A DNA stretch of 6,841 bases, from NCBI GenBank assembly GCA_030067055.1, contig JASJAL010000381.1, positions 1 to 6,841 of the forward strand, given 5' to 3'. Position 1 is the stretch's first letter. Each line of letters opens with the position of its first letter. A program made the translations under genes and the position numbers. This document shows, piece by piece, positions 1 through 6,061 of this stretch. The stretch is from Kiloniellales bacterium. GTDB taxonomy: Bacteria > Pseudomonadota > Alphaproteobacteria > Kiloniellales > JAKSBE01. A model generated the notes under the pieces. That model was given only the letters and a program-made list of their open reading frames with translations. It was not told the DNA's origin and made no database searches.

Positions 1-704
1 AATTCCGGCCTCTCGGCGACAAAGGAATCGATCTTGGGTCCTGCCGCCGGCACGAGATAGGCCTCGCAAGACGCGACCGTGTCCTGCAGCGACAGATTCG
101 GGTGCGCGACCACGAGTACGCCGGCGTCGATCTGGCCGGCGCAAATCCTTTCGGCTTGGAGCGACGTCCTGATCTCCGCCGCCTCTCGGAACTCTCCGAG
201 CGTCCAACCCATGTGCTGCATCAGGGCGTCGAAGACGATGCGGCCACCGGATCCGGGAAGGCCGACGTTGACCCGCTGACCGTCGATGAGATCCTCGACG
301 CTGGTGATGTTGGAATTCTTGGCGGCAACGATCGTGAAGGTCTCCGGCACGACCGAGAACAACGCACGCAATTCGGTGTTGGGTCCGTCTTCCGAAAACT
401 CCGCAGTTCCCTTGTAGGCATGAAACTGAACGTCCGACTGGACGACCGCCAACTCCAGGTCGCCCTCGCGCAGCTTTCTCACGTTGGAGACAGAGCCCTT
501 GGTGGCCTTGGTCTGGCAGCGCAACCCGTGCTCTTCGGGGTTCTTCTTGAGGAAACGGCAGATCGAGGCCCCGATTTGGTTGTAGATCCCGGCGACGCTG
601 CCGGCGCCGATCCTGAGCTGGCTGTCGGCTGCGGCGCCGAAACTCGCCATCGAGACGCCGACGACCACGACGGCCCGAAGCGTTCCTCGTAACTCCAAGT
701 GCAT
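1..704 (-). CDS. TAXI-family TRAP transporter solute-binding protein (3' end cut by window edge)
   Basis: Periplasmic substrate-binding subunit of a TAXI-type TRAP transporter, which would hand a small, probably carboxylate-type, solute to a fused TRAP permease. I translated it by hand: 234 codons are visible, and the family is usually about 320-340 residues, so roughly the last third is missing. Residues 1-26 form a Sec signal peptide (Arg-6 and Arg-10, a core of AVVVVGV, likely cleavage after GAAA). The mature part begins with the family pattern GAGSVAGIYNQIGASICR (33-50). Next come ATKGSVSN (67-74) and the very typical LAVVQSDVQFHAYKG (85-99). Cys49 and Cys63 match the usual cysteine pair. 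The start ATG at 702-704 has GAGGGAG seven bases upstream. The gene is divergent from the multicopper oxidase. The permease gene is not in the window and may lie to the left. The substrate cannot be told from sequence. Confidence 0.9.
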   Translation of the reverse strand, partial: MHLELRGTLRAVVVVGVSMASFGAAADSQLRIGAGSVAGIYNQIGASICRFLKKNPEEHGLRCQTKATKGSVSNVRKLREGDLELAVVQSDVQFHAYKGTAEFSEDGPNTELRALFSVVPETFTIVAAKNSNITSVEDLIDGQRVNVGLPGSGGRIVFDALMQHMGWTLGEFREAAEIRTSLQAERICAGQIDAGVLVVAHPNLSLQDTVASCEAYLVPAAGPKIDSFVAERPE

Positions 705-770
705 TGTGGTGCTCCCTCGTTGCGCCGCGTTTTCCACGACCAAGATAACAATGGCACCGGTCACTTGTCT

Positions 771-799
771 TCTACATACCTGCAGCGCTCCATTGTCAC
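771..799 (-). promoter_or_regulatory. Possible sigma70-type promoter for the TAXI gene
   Basis: On the minus strand, GTGACA (799-794, five of six to TTGACA) is followed by 17 bases and TGTAGA (776-771, three of six to TATAAT). It would give a leader of about 60 bases before the TAXI start. This is a weak match, offered only because nothing better is visible. A second, poorer pair is AAGACA, 17 bases, TTATCT. Confidence 0.25.
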
Positions 800-878
800 C
801 TCGACACCGATTCGAAGGGCCGTACCACCGCAAAAACACCCTTTTGGCGGCTTCGAGAAGAGCGACGGGCAATCGTGT

Positions 879-928
879 TGCCCAATTCACAGTAGTTCTC
901 CACCCATGACGGCACTGTGAATTGCGCA
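879..928. repeat. Long inverted repeat between divergent TAXI and oxidase genes
   Basis: Arms at 879-893 and 914-928 pair at 14 of 15 positions, with a single C/C mismatch (882/925). The inner 11 bases, CAATTCACAGT and ACTGTGAATTG, are perfect. The spacer is 20 bases and the inner arm centres lie 31 bp apart, about three helical turns. It could be a double operator bound by a dimer or tetramer on one DNA face, or a stem-loop in a transcript. TCACA precedes TGTGA, the reverse of the order in a CRP site, so it is not a CRP box. No T-run follows on either strand, so it does not look like an intrinsic terminator. It lies 175 bases from the TAXI start and 118 from the oxidase start. Confidence 0.7.
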
Positions 929-1010
929 TCAGTGTGCGAGAGTGCAGCCCGGGGCGATGCTGCCATCGACGCTCTTCACCCGCCTCCGAGCCATGCGCTG
1001 CTGCCCGGCC

Positions 1011-1049
1011 TCGGAGATCGCAGCCATGAGATCGGAGATCACGAGATGA
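1011..1049 (+). promoter_or_regulatory. Duplicated ribosome-binding stretch with a 7-codon upstream reading frame
   Basis: TCGGAGATC occurs at 1011-1019 and again at 1032-1040, 21 bases apart. The second copy gives GGAG eight bases before the oxidase ATG at 1046. The first gives GGAG a normal distance before an ATG at 1026, which opens a seven-codon frame (MRSEITR). Its TGA at 1047-1049 overlaps the oxidase ATG as ATGA. This is the geometry of translational coupling. Whether the small frame is translated is unknown, and it may be chance. Confidence 0.35.
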
Positions 1050-2755
1050 ATCTGCCAAGCAGCCTTCGGCCCAGAGGGCCGTCCGGTCACCTAACAACCG
1101 GCATCACCGCTGCGCTGGTGTTTCTGCTTGCTGCGCCACAGGCGGCGTGTGCCAACAACTATGCGCTTGGCCCGCAGCGCACTGAATTGCCCGGTATCGG
1201 CGAGGTAGACTTCGTCGAGCCCGACGTCGTTGAAGCCAAGGACGGCATCCTGGATACCGAGCTCAAGGTCGTTCTGGTGACGGAGGATGGTAAGGCGGTG
1301 GATTGCGGCGATAAGCTGCAAGCGGACGCCAGATACTACCGGGCCTATATGGCCCAGGGCCAGACCGAGCCGAAGCCGACCGGCCCAACCCTGAAATTCG
1401 CTCGGGGCGACAGGCTTCGAATCCTCCTCAAGAATCGCATGTGCGAGACGGACGATGAAGCGTCCTCAGCGGGATTTGCCGGCAACCCGCCTCAGGTCTC
1501 GATCAACCGCAACAAACAGCACGGCATCAACCACACCAACCTGCACACCCACGGGCTCTGGGTTTCGCCCGCCGGCAATTCCGACAACGTGCTGATCAGC
1601 GTCGCGCCCGGCACCGACTTTCAGTTCGAGTATCTGATTCCCGAGGACCACGTCCCGGGCACCCATTGGTACCACCCGCACAAGCACGGTTCGGTGGCGA
1701 CCCAGGTCCAGACCGGGATGTCCGGCGCCCTGATCATGACGGGCGGGATCGACGAGATCCCAGCGGTCAAGCAGGCCCGCGAACGGGTGATGGTGATCCA
1801 AAGGTTCGTGGCCTCCGACAGGATTGCGGCGAAACCGGCGGCGGCGACCGCCGACAGGCTGCGCTTTCCGGACGACCAGATCACGACCGTGAACGGCCTG
1901 ATGGCTCCGACCATCAAGGGCGTGGCCCCCGGCCAGACGGAACGTTGGCGTATCGTCTCTGCTATGGCCGCCGCACGGTTGAACATCTGGGTAGAGAAGG
2001 TCCGGCCCCGGCTCGGCCAATGCGGCGCTTCTGAAGCGCCGGACGGCTCCGTCCCGCTTCATCCCATTGCCTACGACGGCATCCCGGTTGCCAAGGTTCA
2101 CGCCTGGCGGGAGATCCGTCTCTATCCCGGGAACCGCGCCGATCTCATGCTGCGCTTCGGCGAACCGGGTACCTACGTCATCTGTAACAATCCCCGAAGC
2201 GGAAAGCCGGACTTCGGCCCGATCGGATACGTTCAGGTCGACCAAGCCCGCGTCGCGCCGCCGATGCCGATCCCGGACGCCTTCGGCCCGCAGTATCGGT
2301 ATCCCAGCCTGCTCGACGATGAGCAGGTTGCCAAGCTGCAGCGACAGATACTTTTCTCAGAGGATTACGGAGAAGGATTCCCCGACAGCGTTCGCATCGA
2401 CAACAAACAGTTCGATCCGAATCGCGTCGATCAGCGTGTCCCGCTCGACGCCAAGCAGGAATGGGTTCTCAAGAACGACAGCAAGAACGAGGGCGACTTT
2501 CACCCCTACCACATTCACGTGAACCCGTTTCAGCTGGTGGACAGCAGCGACCCGATCTACAGCGATGAACGGATGAAGGGCGTCTGGCTCGATGTCGTCG
2601 GCATTCCCGGGTCGCCAGGGAAGGGCGAGGGTCGTGGACCGGGCTACGTCAAGATCCGATCCCACTTCAAGCGCTTCATCGGCCTCTACGTCATCCACTG
2701 CCACATCCTGAGCCACGAGGATGGCGGCATGATGCAGATCGTCGAGGTCTATTGA
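1046..2755 (+). CDS. Exported three-domain multicopper oxidase (laccase-like)
   Basis: Predicted periplasmic copper enzyme of 569 residues that oxidises a phenol, metal ion or similar donor and reduces oxygen to water. Residues 1-36 are a Sec signal peptide (core LVFLLAAP, cleavage near ACA/NN). There is no twin-arginine motif, and QAAC is a poor lipobox. All copper ligands are visible. The trinuclear site has LHTHG (H167, H169), HWYHPHKHG (H210, H212), HIH (H489, H491) and HCH (H551, H553). The type 1 site has H486, C552, H557 and axial M562 in HCHILSHEDGGMM. Domains run roughly 95-240, 245-400 and 430-569. The ATG at 1046 was chosen for its GGAG at eight bases and its signal peptide, over a GTG at 917. 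No Met-rich copper-resistance segment is seen, so a CopA/CueO role is not supported. The substrate is unknown. The gene is divergent from the TAXI transporter gene. Confidence 0.92.
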   Translation: MNLPSSLRPRGPSGHLTTGITAALVFLLAAPQAACANNYALGPQRTELPGIGEVDFVEPDVVEAKDGILDTELKVVLVTEDGKAVDCGDKLQADARYYRAYMAQGQTEPKPTGPTLKFARGDRLRILLKNRMCETDDEASSAGFAGNPPQVSINRNKQHGINHTNLHTHGLWVSPAGNSDNVLISVAPGTDFQFEYLIPEDHVPGTHWYHPHKHGSVATQVQTGMSGALIMTGGIDEIPAVKQARERVMVIQRFVASDRIAAKPAAATADRLRFPDDQITTVNGLMAPTIKGVAPGQTERWRIVSAMAAARLNIWVEKVRPRLGQCGASEAPDGSVPLHPIAYDGIPVAKVHAWREIRLYPGNRADLMLRFGEPGTYVICNNPRSGKPDFGPIGYVQVDQARVAPPMPIPDAFGPQYRYPSLLDDEQVAKLQRQILFSEDYGEGFPDSVRIDNKQFDPNRVDQRVPLDAKQEWVLKNDSKNEGDFHPYHIHVNPFQLVDSSDPIYSDERMKGVWLDVVGIPGSPGKGEGRGPGYVKIRSHFKRFIGLYVIHCHILSHEDGGMMQIVEVY

Positions 2756-2761
2756 CCGGAG

Positions 2762-2780
2762 GCGCCGTCATTGCCGGCGC
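2762..2780. terminator. Weak hairpin at the junction of the convergent oxidase and rsmB genes
   Basis: GCGCCG (2762-2767) can pair with CGGCGC (2775-2780) around a seven-base loop containing the rsmB stop codon. The two genes end only 12 bases apart, so a shared bidirectional stop would be expected here. No run of T follows on either strand, so if it acts at all it is not a canonical intrinsic terminator. Confidence 0.25.
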
Positions 2781-4081
2781 AGGCGGCAGGCGTAGAAGCC
2801 ATCCATACCGCCCAGCTCGGCCAGGTGGCAGGGCAGGCTGCGCAGATCGCCCTCGGGCGTGACCAGCTCAGAAAGGCCGTGCAGCTCTTCGGCCAGTAGC
2901 GGCTGCCGCGCCAGCTCCGGCGCATCCTGGAGCAGCCGCGCGATTCGCTCCGGGCCTTCTTCCGGCTGTAGAGAACAGACCGCGTAGACCAGGGTGCCGC
3001 CGGGCGCCAGCATGGCCGCAGCGCCGCGCAGCAGCTCGTCCTGCACCTCGGTCAGCGCGCCGACGTCCTGGGGCCGGCGCAGCCGGGCGATGTCCGGATG
3101 GCGGCGCAGGGTGCCGGTTGCCGTGCAGGGCGCGTCCAGGAGGATTGCCTCGGCCGGGCTTGGCGGCCGCCAGGCCGCGGCGTCGGCGACCACGGTGGCG
3201 GCGCTGAGGCCGAGCCGCTTCAGGTTGCCGCGCAGGCGCTCAAGGCGGCTCTCGCTCAGGTCGAGGGCGATGACCTCGGCCCCGGCGGCGGCCAGCTGGG
3301 CGGTCTTGCCGCCGGGCGCGGCGCAGAGGTCAAGGACCGTCTTGCCGGCCAGGGACCCAAAGAGCCGGACCGGCAGGCCGGCAGCGAAGTCCTGGACCCA
3401 CCAGGCGCCCTCGTCGTAGCCGGGCAGGCGGGCGACATCGCCGGTGCCGGGTGCCAGGCGCAGGGCGCCGCCCGGCAGCACCCGGGCGTCGAGCCGCATG
3501 GCCCAGAGCTCCGGGTCCTCGCCACGGCGCAAGCTCAGGTCGAGCGGCGGATCGCGCAACTGCACCTCGGCGCTCTGCCGCGCCGCCGTCTCGCCATAGG
3601 CGGCGCTCCAGCTGCGCCAGAGCCAGTCCGGGGTGTTGAGCCGGGCGGCGTCCTGCGCGGCGACCAGCGACTCGCCGGTCTCGGACAGGCGGCGCAGGAC
3701 GGCGTTGATCAGGCCGCGGAAGGGTCGCTCGCCCTGCCCTTGGGCCAGAGCCACCGTGGTGCTGACCGCGGCGTGGGCCGGCACCGCCAGGAAGCAGACC
3801 TGGGCGACGCCCAGGCGCAGGATCGCCCGAACCCGGGCCTTGGAGGGCTTCAGCGGCCGCTCCAGACGGCTGTCGATCAGAGCATCGATCTGGCCCTGTC
3901 GGCGCAGGCAGGTGCCGACCAGCGCGCGCACGAAAGCCCGGTCCCTGGGCGCCAGCGTATCGAGGCCGCGATGGGCCGCGATGGCTTCATCCAGCGGCCG
4001 GCCCCGCTGCCACACGGCTTCCAGCAGGTCGAGCGCGACCGCGCGGCTGGATGGCGGCTGCAGATCTTGTCGGGTCGGCAT
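2768..4081 (-). CDS. rsmB: 16S rRNA (cytosine-5) methyltransferase RsmB (Sun/Fmu)
   Basis: Cytoplasmic enzyme that methylates C967 (E. coli numbering) of 16S rRNA with S-adenosylmethionine. The 437 residues match the family's size (about 430). Residues 10-145 form the NusB-like RNA-binding domain. Residues 225-437 form the Rossmann methyltransferase: WWVQD (227-231), SAM-binding motif I DLCAAPGGKT (251-260), motif IV DAPCTATG (316-323, Cys319), RRHPD (326-330) and motif VI AVCS (367-370) with the catalytic Cys369. The two-cysteine arrangement is typical of RsmB/NOP2 rRNA m5C enzymes. The ATG at 4079-4081 has only AGGG very close upstream, a weak site, which fits translation as the second gene after htpX. 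Its 3' end meets the oxidase gene tail to tail. Alphaproteobacteria often have rpe or purH genes downstream, as I recall, so this downstream neighbour is unusual. Confidence 0.94.
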   Translation of the reverse strand: MPTRQDLQPPSSRAVALDLLEAVWQRGRPLDEAIAAHRGLDTLAPRDRAFVRALVGTCLRRQGQIDALIDSRLERPLKPSKARVRAILRLGVAQVCFLAVPAHAAVSTTVALAQGQGERPFRGLINAVLRRLSETGESLVAAQDAARLNTPDWLWRSWSAAYGETAARQSAEVQLRDPPLDLSLRRGEDPELWAMRLDARVLPGGALRLAPGTGDVARLPGYDEGAWWVQDFAAGLPVRLFGSLAGKTVLDLCAAPGGKTAQLAAAGAEVIALDLSESRLERLRGNLKRLGLSAATVVADAAAWRPPSPAEAILLDAPCTATGTLRRHPDIARLRRPQDVGALTEVQDELLRGAAAMLAPGGTLVYAVCSLQPEEGPERIARLLQDAPELARQPLLAEELHGLSELVTPEGDLRSLPCHLAELGGMDGFYACRLRRQ

Positions 4082-4092
4082 GCCCTGTTGTG

Positions 4093-4107
4093 CCCGGCGG
4101 GACCGGG
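4093..4107 (-). other. Small GC hairpin between htpX and rsmB
   Basis: In the 63-base htpX-rsmB gap, CCCGG (4093-4097) can pair with CCGGG (4103-4107) around five bases, 12 bases upstream of the rsmB start. It lacks a T-run, so read-through is expected. It might tune rsmB translation or mark an RNA-processing point, but small GC hairpins are common at this base composition. Confidence 0.2.
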
Positions 4108-4144
4108 GGCTGGCAAGCCGTGTCAGCTTTTCAGGCGGCCTTGG

Positions 4145-5011
4145 TCAGCCCCAGGGACCGCGGCCGTTCGCGTCTTCGCCGGCCAGGGCACGCAGCCGAG
4201 CGACCCGCTCGGCGGTCCTGGGATGGGTCCGGAACAGGCCGTCGACGGCGTGGGCGTGCAGCGGATTAATGATGAACATGTGCGCCGTGGCCGGGTTGCC
4301 CTCGGCGCGCTGGTTATCGATGCCCTGGGCGAAGTGCTCGATCTTTTCCAGCGCCGAGGCCAGCCACTGGGGACGGCCGCAGATCTCGGCGCCGACCCGG
4401 TCGGCCTCGTACTCGCGCGAGCGGCTGATCGCCATCTGCACAAAGGTAGCGGCGAGCGGCGCCAGGATCGCGACCAGGATCACGCCGACGATGCCGAGCG
4501 GACTGTTGCGGTTGTTGCCGAAGAACAGACCGAAGGTTGCCAGCATGGAGATCGCACCGGCGATCGTGGCGGTCACCGTCATGGTCAGGGTGTCGCGGTT
4601 CTTGATATGCGCCAACTCGTGCGCCACCACCCCGGCGACCTCCTCGTCATTGAGCCGGCTCATGAGCCCGCGGGTCACCGCGACCGCGGCGTTGTCGGGA
4701 TTGCGGCCGGTCGCGAAGGCGTTGGGCTGGTCGCTGTCGATGATGTAGACCGCCGGCATCGGCAGCTCGGCGTTGCCGGCCAGGGTCTCGACCATGCGGT
4801 GCAGGCCCGGCGCGCTGGCCGCGTCGACCGGCTTGGCGCCGTACATGCGCAGCACAAGCTTGTCCGAGTTCCAGTAGGCGAAGCCGTTGCTCGCCACGGC
4901 GAAGATCAAGGCGAAAAGCATGCCGCCGGTGCCGCCGAGCAGGTAGCCGACGCCAATGAACAGGGCGGTCATCGCCGCCATCAGCATGAAGGTGCGGGTG
5001 TGGTTCATCAT
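4145..5011 (-). CDS. htpX: Membrane zinc metalloprotease HtpX (M48B)
   Basis: Inner-membrane heat-shock protease that cleaves misfolded membrane proteins on the cytoplasmic side. It has 288 residues, the normal length. Two N-terminal membrane segments (about 8-26 and 29-45) come before the catalytic part. The zinc site is HELAH (131-135, H131, E132, H135), with the third ligand E200 in REYEAD (199-204, the ExxxD pattern of M48). Two further hydrophobic segments lie at about 143-165 and 172-195. [14 protein letters not shown] (104-117) is also typical. The start is ATG at 5009-5011 or the adjacent ATG at 5006-5008. The strong GGAGGG lies 17 bases upstream, further than usual, and an in-frame TGA between them rules out an upstream start. 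It is the first gene of a likely htpX-rsmB operon, with a heat-shock-like promoter. It diverges from the SDHAF4 gene. Confidence 0.95.
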   Translation of the reverse strand: MMNHTRTFMLMAAMTALFIGVGYLLGGTGGMLFALIFAVASNGFAYWNSDKLVLRMYGAKPVDAASAPGLHRMVETLAGNAELPMPAVYIIDSDQPNAFATGRNPDNAAVAVTRGLMSRLNDEEVAGVVAHELAHIKNRDTLTMTVTATIAGAISMLATFGLFFGNNRNSPLGIVGVILVAILAPLAATFVQMAISRSREYEADRVGAEICGRPQWLASALEKIEHFAQGIDNQRAEGNPATAHMFIINPLHAHAVDGLFRTHPRTAERVARLRALAGEDANGRGPWG

Positions 5012-5039
5012 GGATCTTGGCTTTCAATCCCTCCGTAAA

Positions 5040-5051
5040 GCCCACTTGGGC
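5040..5051. repeat. 12-bp dyad overlapping the htpX promoter
   Basis: GCCCACTTGGGC reads as GCCCA, CT, TGGGC, with perfect five-base arms. It covers the predicted -10 element of htpX, so a repressor bound here would block htpX transcription. No known operator is recognised, and at this GC content a short dyad may be chance. Confidence 0.35.
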
Positions 5052-5072
5052 ATTGCCGAAAGCCGCTTCAAG
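5043..5072 (-). promoter_or_regulatory. Candidate heat-shock sigma (RpoH) promoter for htpX
   Basis: On the minus strand, CTTGAAG (5072-5066) is followed by 15 bases and CCCAAGTG (5050-5043). The -35 matches the sigma-32 consensus CTTGAAA at six of seven, and the spacer is in the accepted range. The -10 matches CCCCATNT only partly (CCC and one A). Transcription would start near 5036, just before GGAGGG, giving a leader of about 25 bases. That htpX is a known heat-shock gene supports the call, but the match is by eye only. Confidence 0.45.
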
Positions 5073-5074
5073 TC

Positions 5075-5103
5075 TTGCTCCCGGCCCGCCGGCGGGCCAT
5101 ATG
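5075..5103 (+). promoter_or_regulatory. Possible promoter of the SDHAF4 gene, with a 16-bp palindrome in its spacer
   Basis: TTGCTC (5075-5080), 17 bases, then CATATG (5098-5103) has exact sigma70 spacing, with three of six matches in each hexamer. The spacer holds the perfect palindrome GGCCCGCCGGCGGGCC (5083-5098). Used as drawn, transcription would begin almost at the start codon (5111), giving a near-leaderless message. Yet a GAGGG at 5103-5107 precedes the ATG, which argues for a start further upstream. The palindrome is certain, and its use as a promoter or operator is a guess. Confidence 0.3.
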
Positions 5104-5110
5104 AGGGAAC

Positions 5111-5350
5111 ATGAGTAAGGACTTCAAAGCCCACACCCCGGCGCCGGCCAAGGCAGGCCGCCGAGGCGCTTCGCCGCCTGCGGTGCAGCGGCGACGCATC
5201 GACAAGGCCGAGCTCGAGGCCGCGGCAAAATCCAAGGCGGCGACCAAGGACAAGCCGGGCGAGAAGCCGAAGGAGATCGGCGGCCCCGAGGGGCCCGAGC
5301 CGACCCGCTACGGCGACTGGGAACGCAAGGGCATCTGTGTCGATTTCTGA
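5111..5350 (+). CDS. SDHAF4-like succinate dehydrogenase assembly factor (DUF1674)
   Basis: Small basic protein of 79 residues. The C-terminal half carries the DUF1674/SDHAF4 signature: GGPEGPEP (57-64) running into TRYGDWERKGICVDF (65-79). Known members of the family bind the flavinylated succinate dehydrogenase subunit SdhA and help it reach the complex. Assignment of that role here is by motif only. Residues 1-50 are low-complexity, rich in Ala, Lys and Pro, and likely disordered, as is usual. The ATG follows GAGGG at a short spacing. It diverges from htpX, a recurring alphaproteobacterial arrangement as I recall, and its last codons overlap or closely precede the next gene, suggesting co-transcription. 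No sdh genes are in the window. Confidence 0.85.
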   Translation: MSKDFKAHTPAPAKAGRRGASPPAVQRRRIDKAELEAAAKSKAATKDKPGEKPKEIGGPEGPEPTRYGDWERKGICVDF

Positions 5351-6002
5351 ATCCAGCGAGATGACCGGCGACAGCGGGCAAGGCGCTTTCAGCCTGGCGC
5401 GCTGGCGCGACCTCATGGCCGCGCTCGGCCTGGGCGACCGGGACGAAACCTTCGCGGCCCTGGCCGCGGCCTACGGCGCCCGCGGGCGGGACTACCACAA
5501 CCAGGACCACATCGCCGCCTGCCTCGCCCTGCTCGACGACTACGTCGACCTGGCCGAGCTTCCGGCCGAGGTCGAACTGGCGCTTTGGTTCCACGACGCT
5601 GTCTACAGCACCAAGGCCTTCGATAACGAGGCGAAGAGCGCCGACTGGGCCACCGAGTTCCTGGCCGGCGCCGGCGCCGAGGCGGCGGCGACAGCGCGGG
5701 TCCGTGCCCACGTTCTCGCGACCCAGCACGACGCCGCGCCGCCTCCGGGGGATTCGGCCCTGGTGGTCGACATCGATCTTTCCATCCTGGGTCGCGAGCC
5801 GGAAGCCTTCGATGCCTTCGACCGGGCGATCCGCAAGGAGTACGCCTGGGTGCCCGGCTTCCTCTACCGCCAGAAGCGCCGCCAGCTGCTGGAGCATCTG
5901 CTCGACCGTCCGCAGCTCTATGCAACCCCGGCCCTGCGCGACCGCTTCGAAGCCCCGGCCCGCGCCAACCTCGAACGCGCCCTGGGCCGGCTCGCCTCTT
6001 AG
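5337..6002 (+). CDS. HD-superfamily predicted metal-dependent phosphohydrolase (COG4339 type)
   Basis: Protein of 221 residues that resembles the COG4339 family, whose reaction is not known to me. The metal-site pattern of an HD domain is visible: YHNQDH (53-58), WFHDAVY (84-90, H86-D87), ATQHD (128-132) and DIDLSILG (145-152). EYAWVP (168-173) and a C-terminal helix-rich part ending in ARANLERALG follow. No signal peptide or membrane segment is seen, so it is probably cytoplasmic. The GTG start at 5337 overlaps the SDHAF4 gene by 14 bases and has AAGGG a few bases upstream. An ATG at 5361 (residue 9) would leave a 10-base gap but has no clear ribosome site. Conserved sequence begins near residue 18, so both are possible. 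Translational coupling to the upstream gene is likely. Confidence 0.82.
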   Translation: MSISESSEMTGDSGQGAFSLARWRDLMAALGLGDRDETFAALAAAYGARGRDYHNQDHIAACLALLDDYVDLAELPAEVELALWFHDAVYSTKAFDNEAKSADWATEFLAGAGAEAAATARVRAHVLATQHDAAPPPGDSALVVDIDLSILGREPEAFDAFDRAIRKEYAWVPGFLYRQKRRQLLEHLLDRPQLYATPALRDRFEAPARANLERALGRLAS

Positions 6003-6025
6003 GCCGCCCGCTCTACGATCGGCCT
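6001..6025 (+). terminator. Weak hairpin after the HD-domain gene
   Basis: AGGCCG (6001-6006) pairs with CGGCCT (6020-6025) around a 13-base loop and begins in the stop codon. The stem is short and no T-run follows, so it may only slow transcription. Read-through into acdS remains possible. Confidence 0.2.
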
Positions 6026-6061
6026 TCGCAGCCACCAAACCGCCACACGGCGTCTCCTTTC

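Larger units (their letters stand above)
705..1045. other. 341-base divergent intergenic region
   Basis: No convincing protein gene is seen between the TAXI and oxidase starts. It holds the weak TAXI promoter, the inverted repeat at 879-928, and a looser partly paired stretch. In that stretch, TCGAAG (812-817) can pair with CTTCGA (851-856) around a CAAAA/TTTTG core. Just before the oxidase gene lies a duplicated ribosome-binding stretch. I find no clear -35/-10 pair reading toward the oxidase. A GTG at 917 would extend the oxidase frame by 43 residues, but it has no Shine-Dalgarno sequence, falls inside the inverted repeat and would bury the signal peptide. Confidence 0.6.

Noticed and set aside
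102..692. 196-codon open frame on the plus strand
   Set aside because: It is antisense to the TAXI gene, which reads through the whole stretch with signal peptide and family motifs.
883..924. CRP/FNR-type site (TCACA and TGTGA present)
   Set aside because: The half sites are in the wrong order and 22 bases apart or more. A CRP site reads TGTGA, six bases, TCACA.
917..1045. Upstream GTG start for the oxidase
   Set aside because: It has no ribosome site, lies within the inverted repeat, and its 43 extra residues would precede an otherwise normal signal peptide.
1466..2245. 259-codon open frame on the minus strand
   Set aside because: It is antisense to the multicopper oxidase and has no recognisable domain.
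3633..4748. 371-codon open frame on the plus strand
   Set aside because: It covers parts of rsmB and htpX on the opposite strand. Its Ser/Arg/Ala-rich composition is typical of a shadow frame.
3098..5038. 646-codon open frame on the plus strand
   Set aside because: It is antisense to rsmB and htpX, which have clear family motifs. Its sequence is Gly/Ala/Arg/Gln-rich and low-complexity with no recognised domain, as expected of the opposite strand of GC-rich genes.
5101..5118. Five-codon frame (MREHE) overlapping the SDHAF4 start
   Set aside because: It has no ribosome site of its own and follows directly on the palindrome. It is most likely chance.
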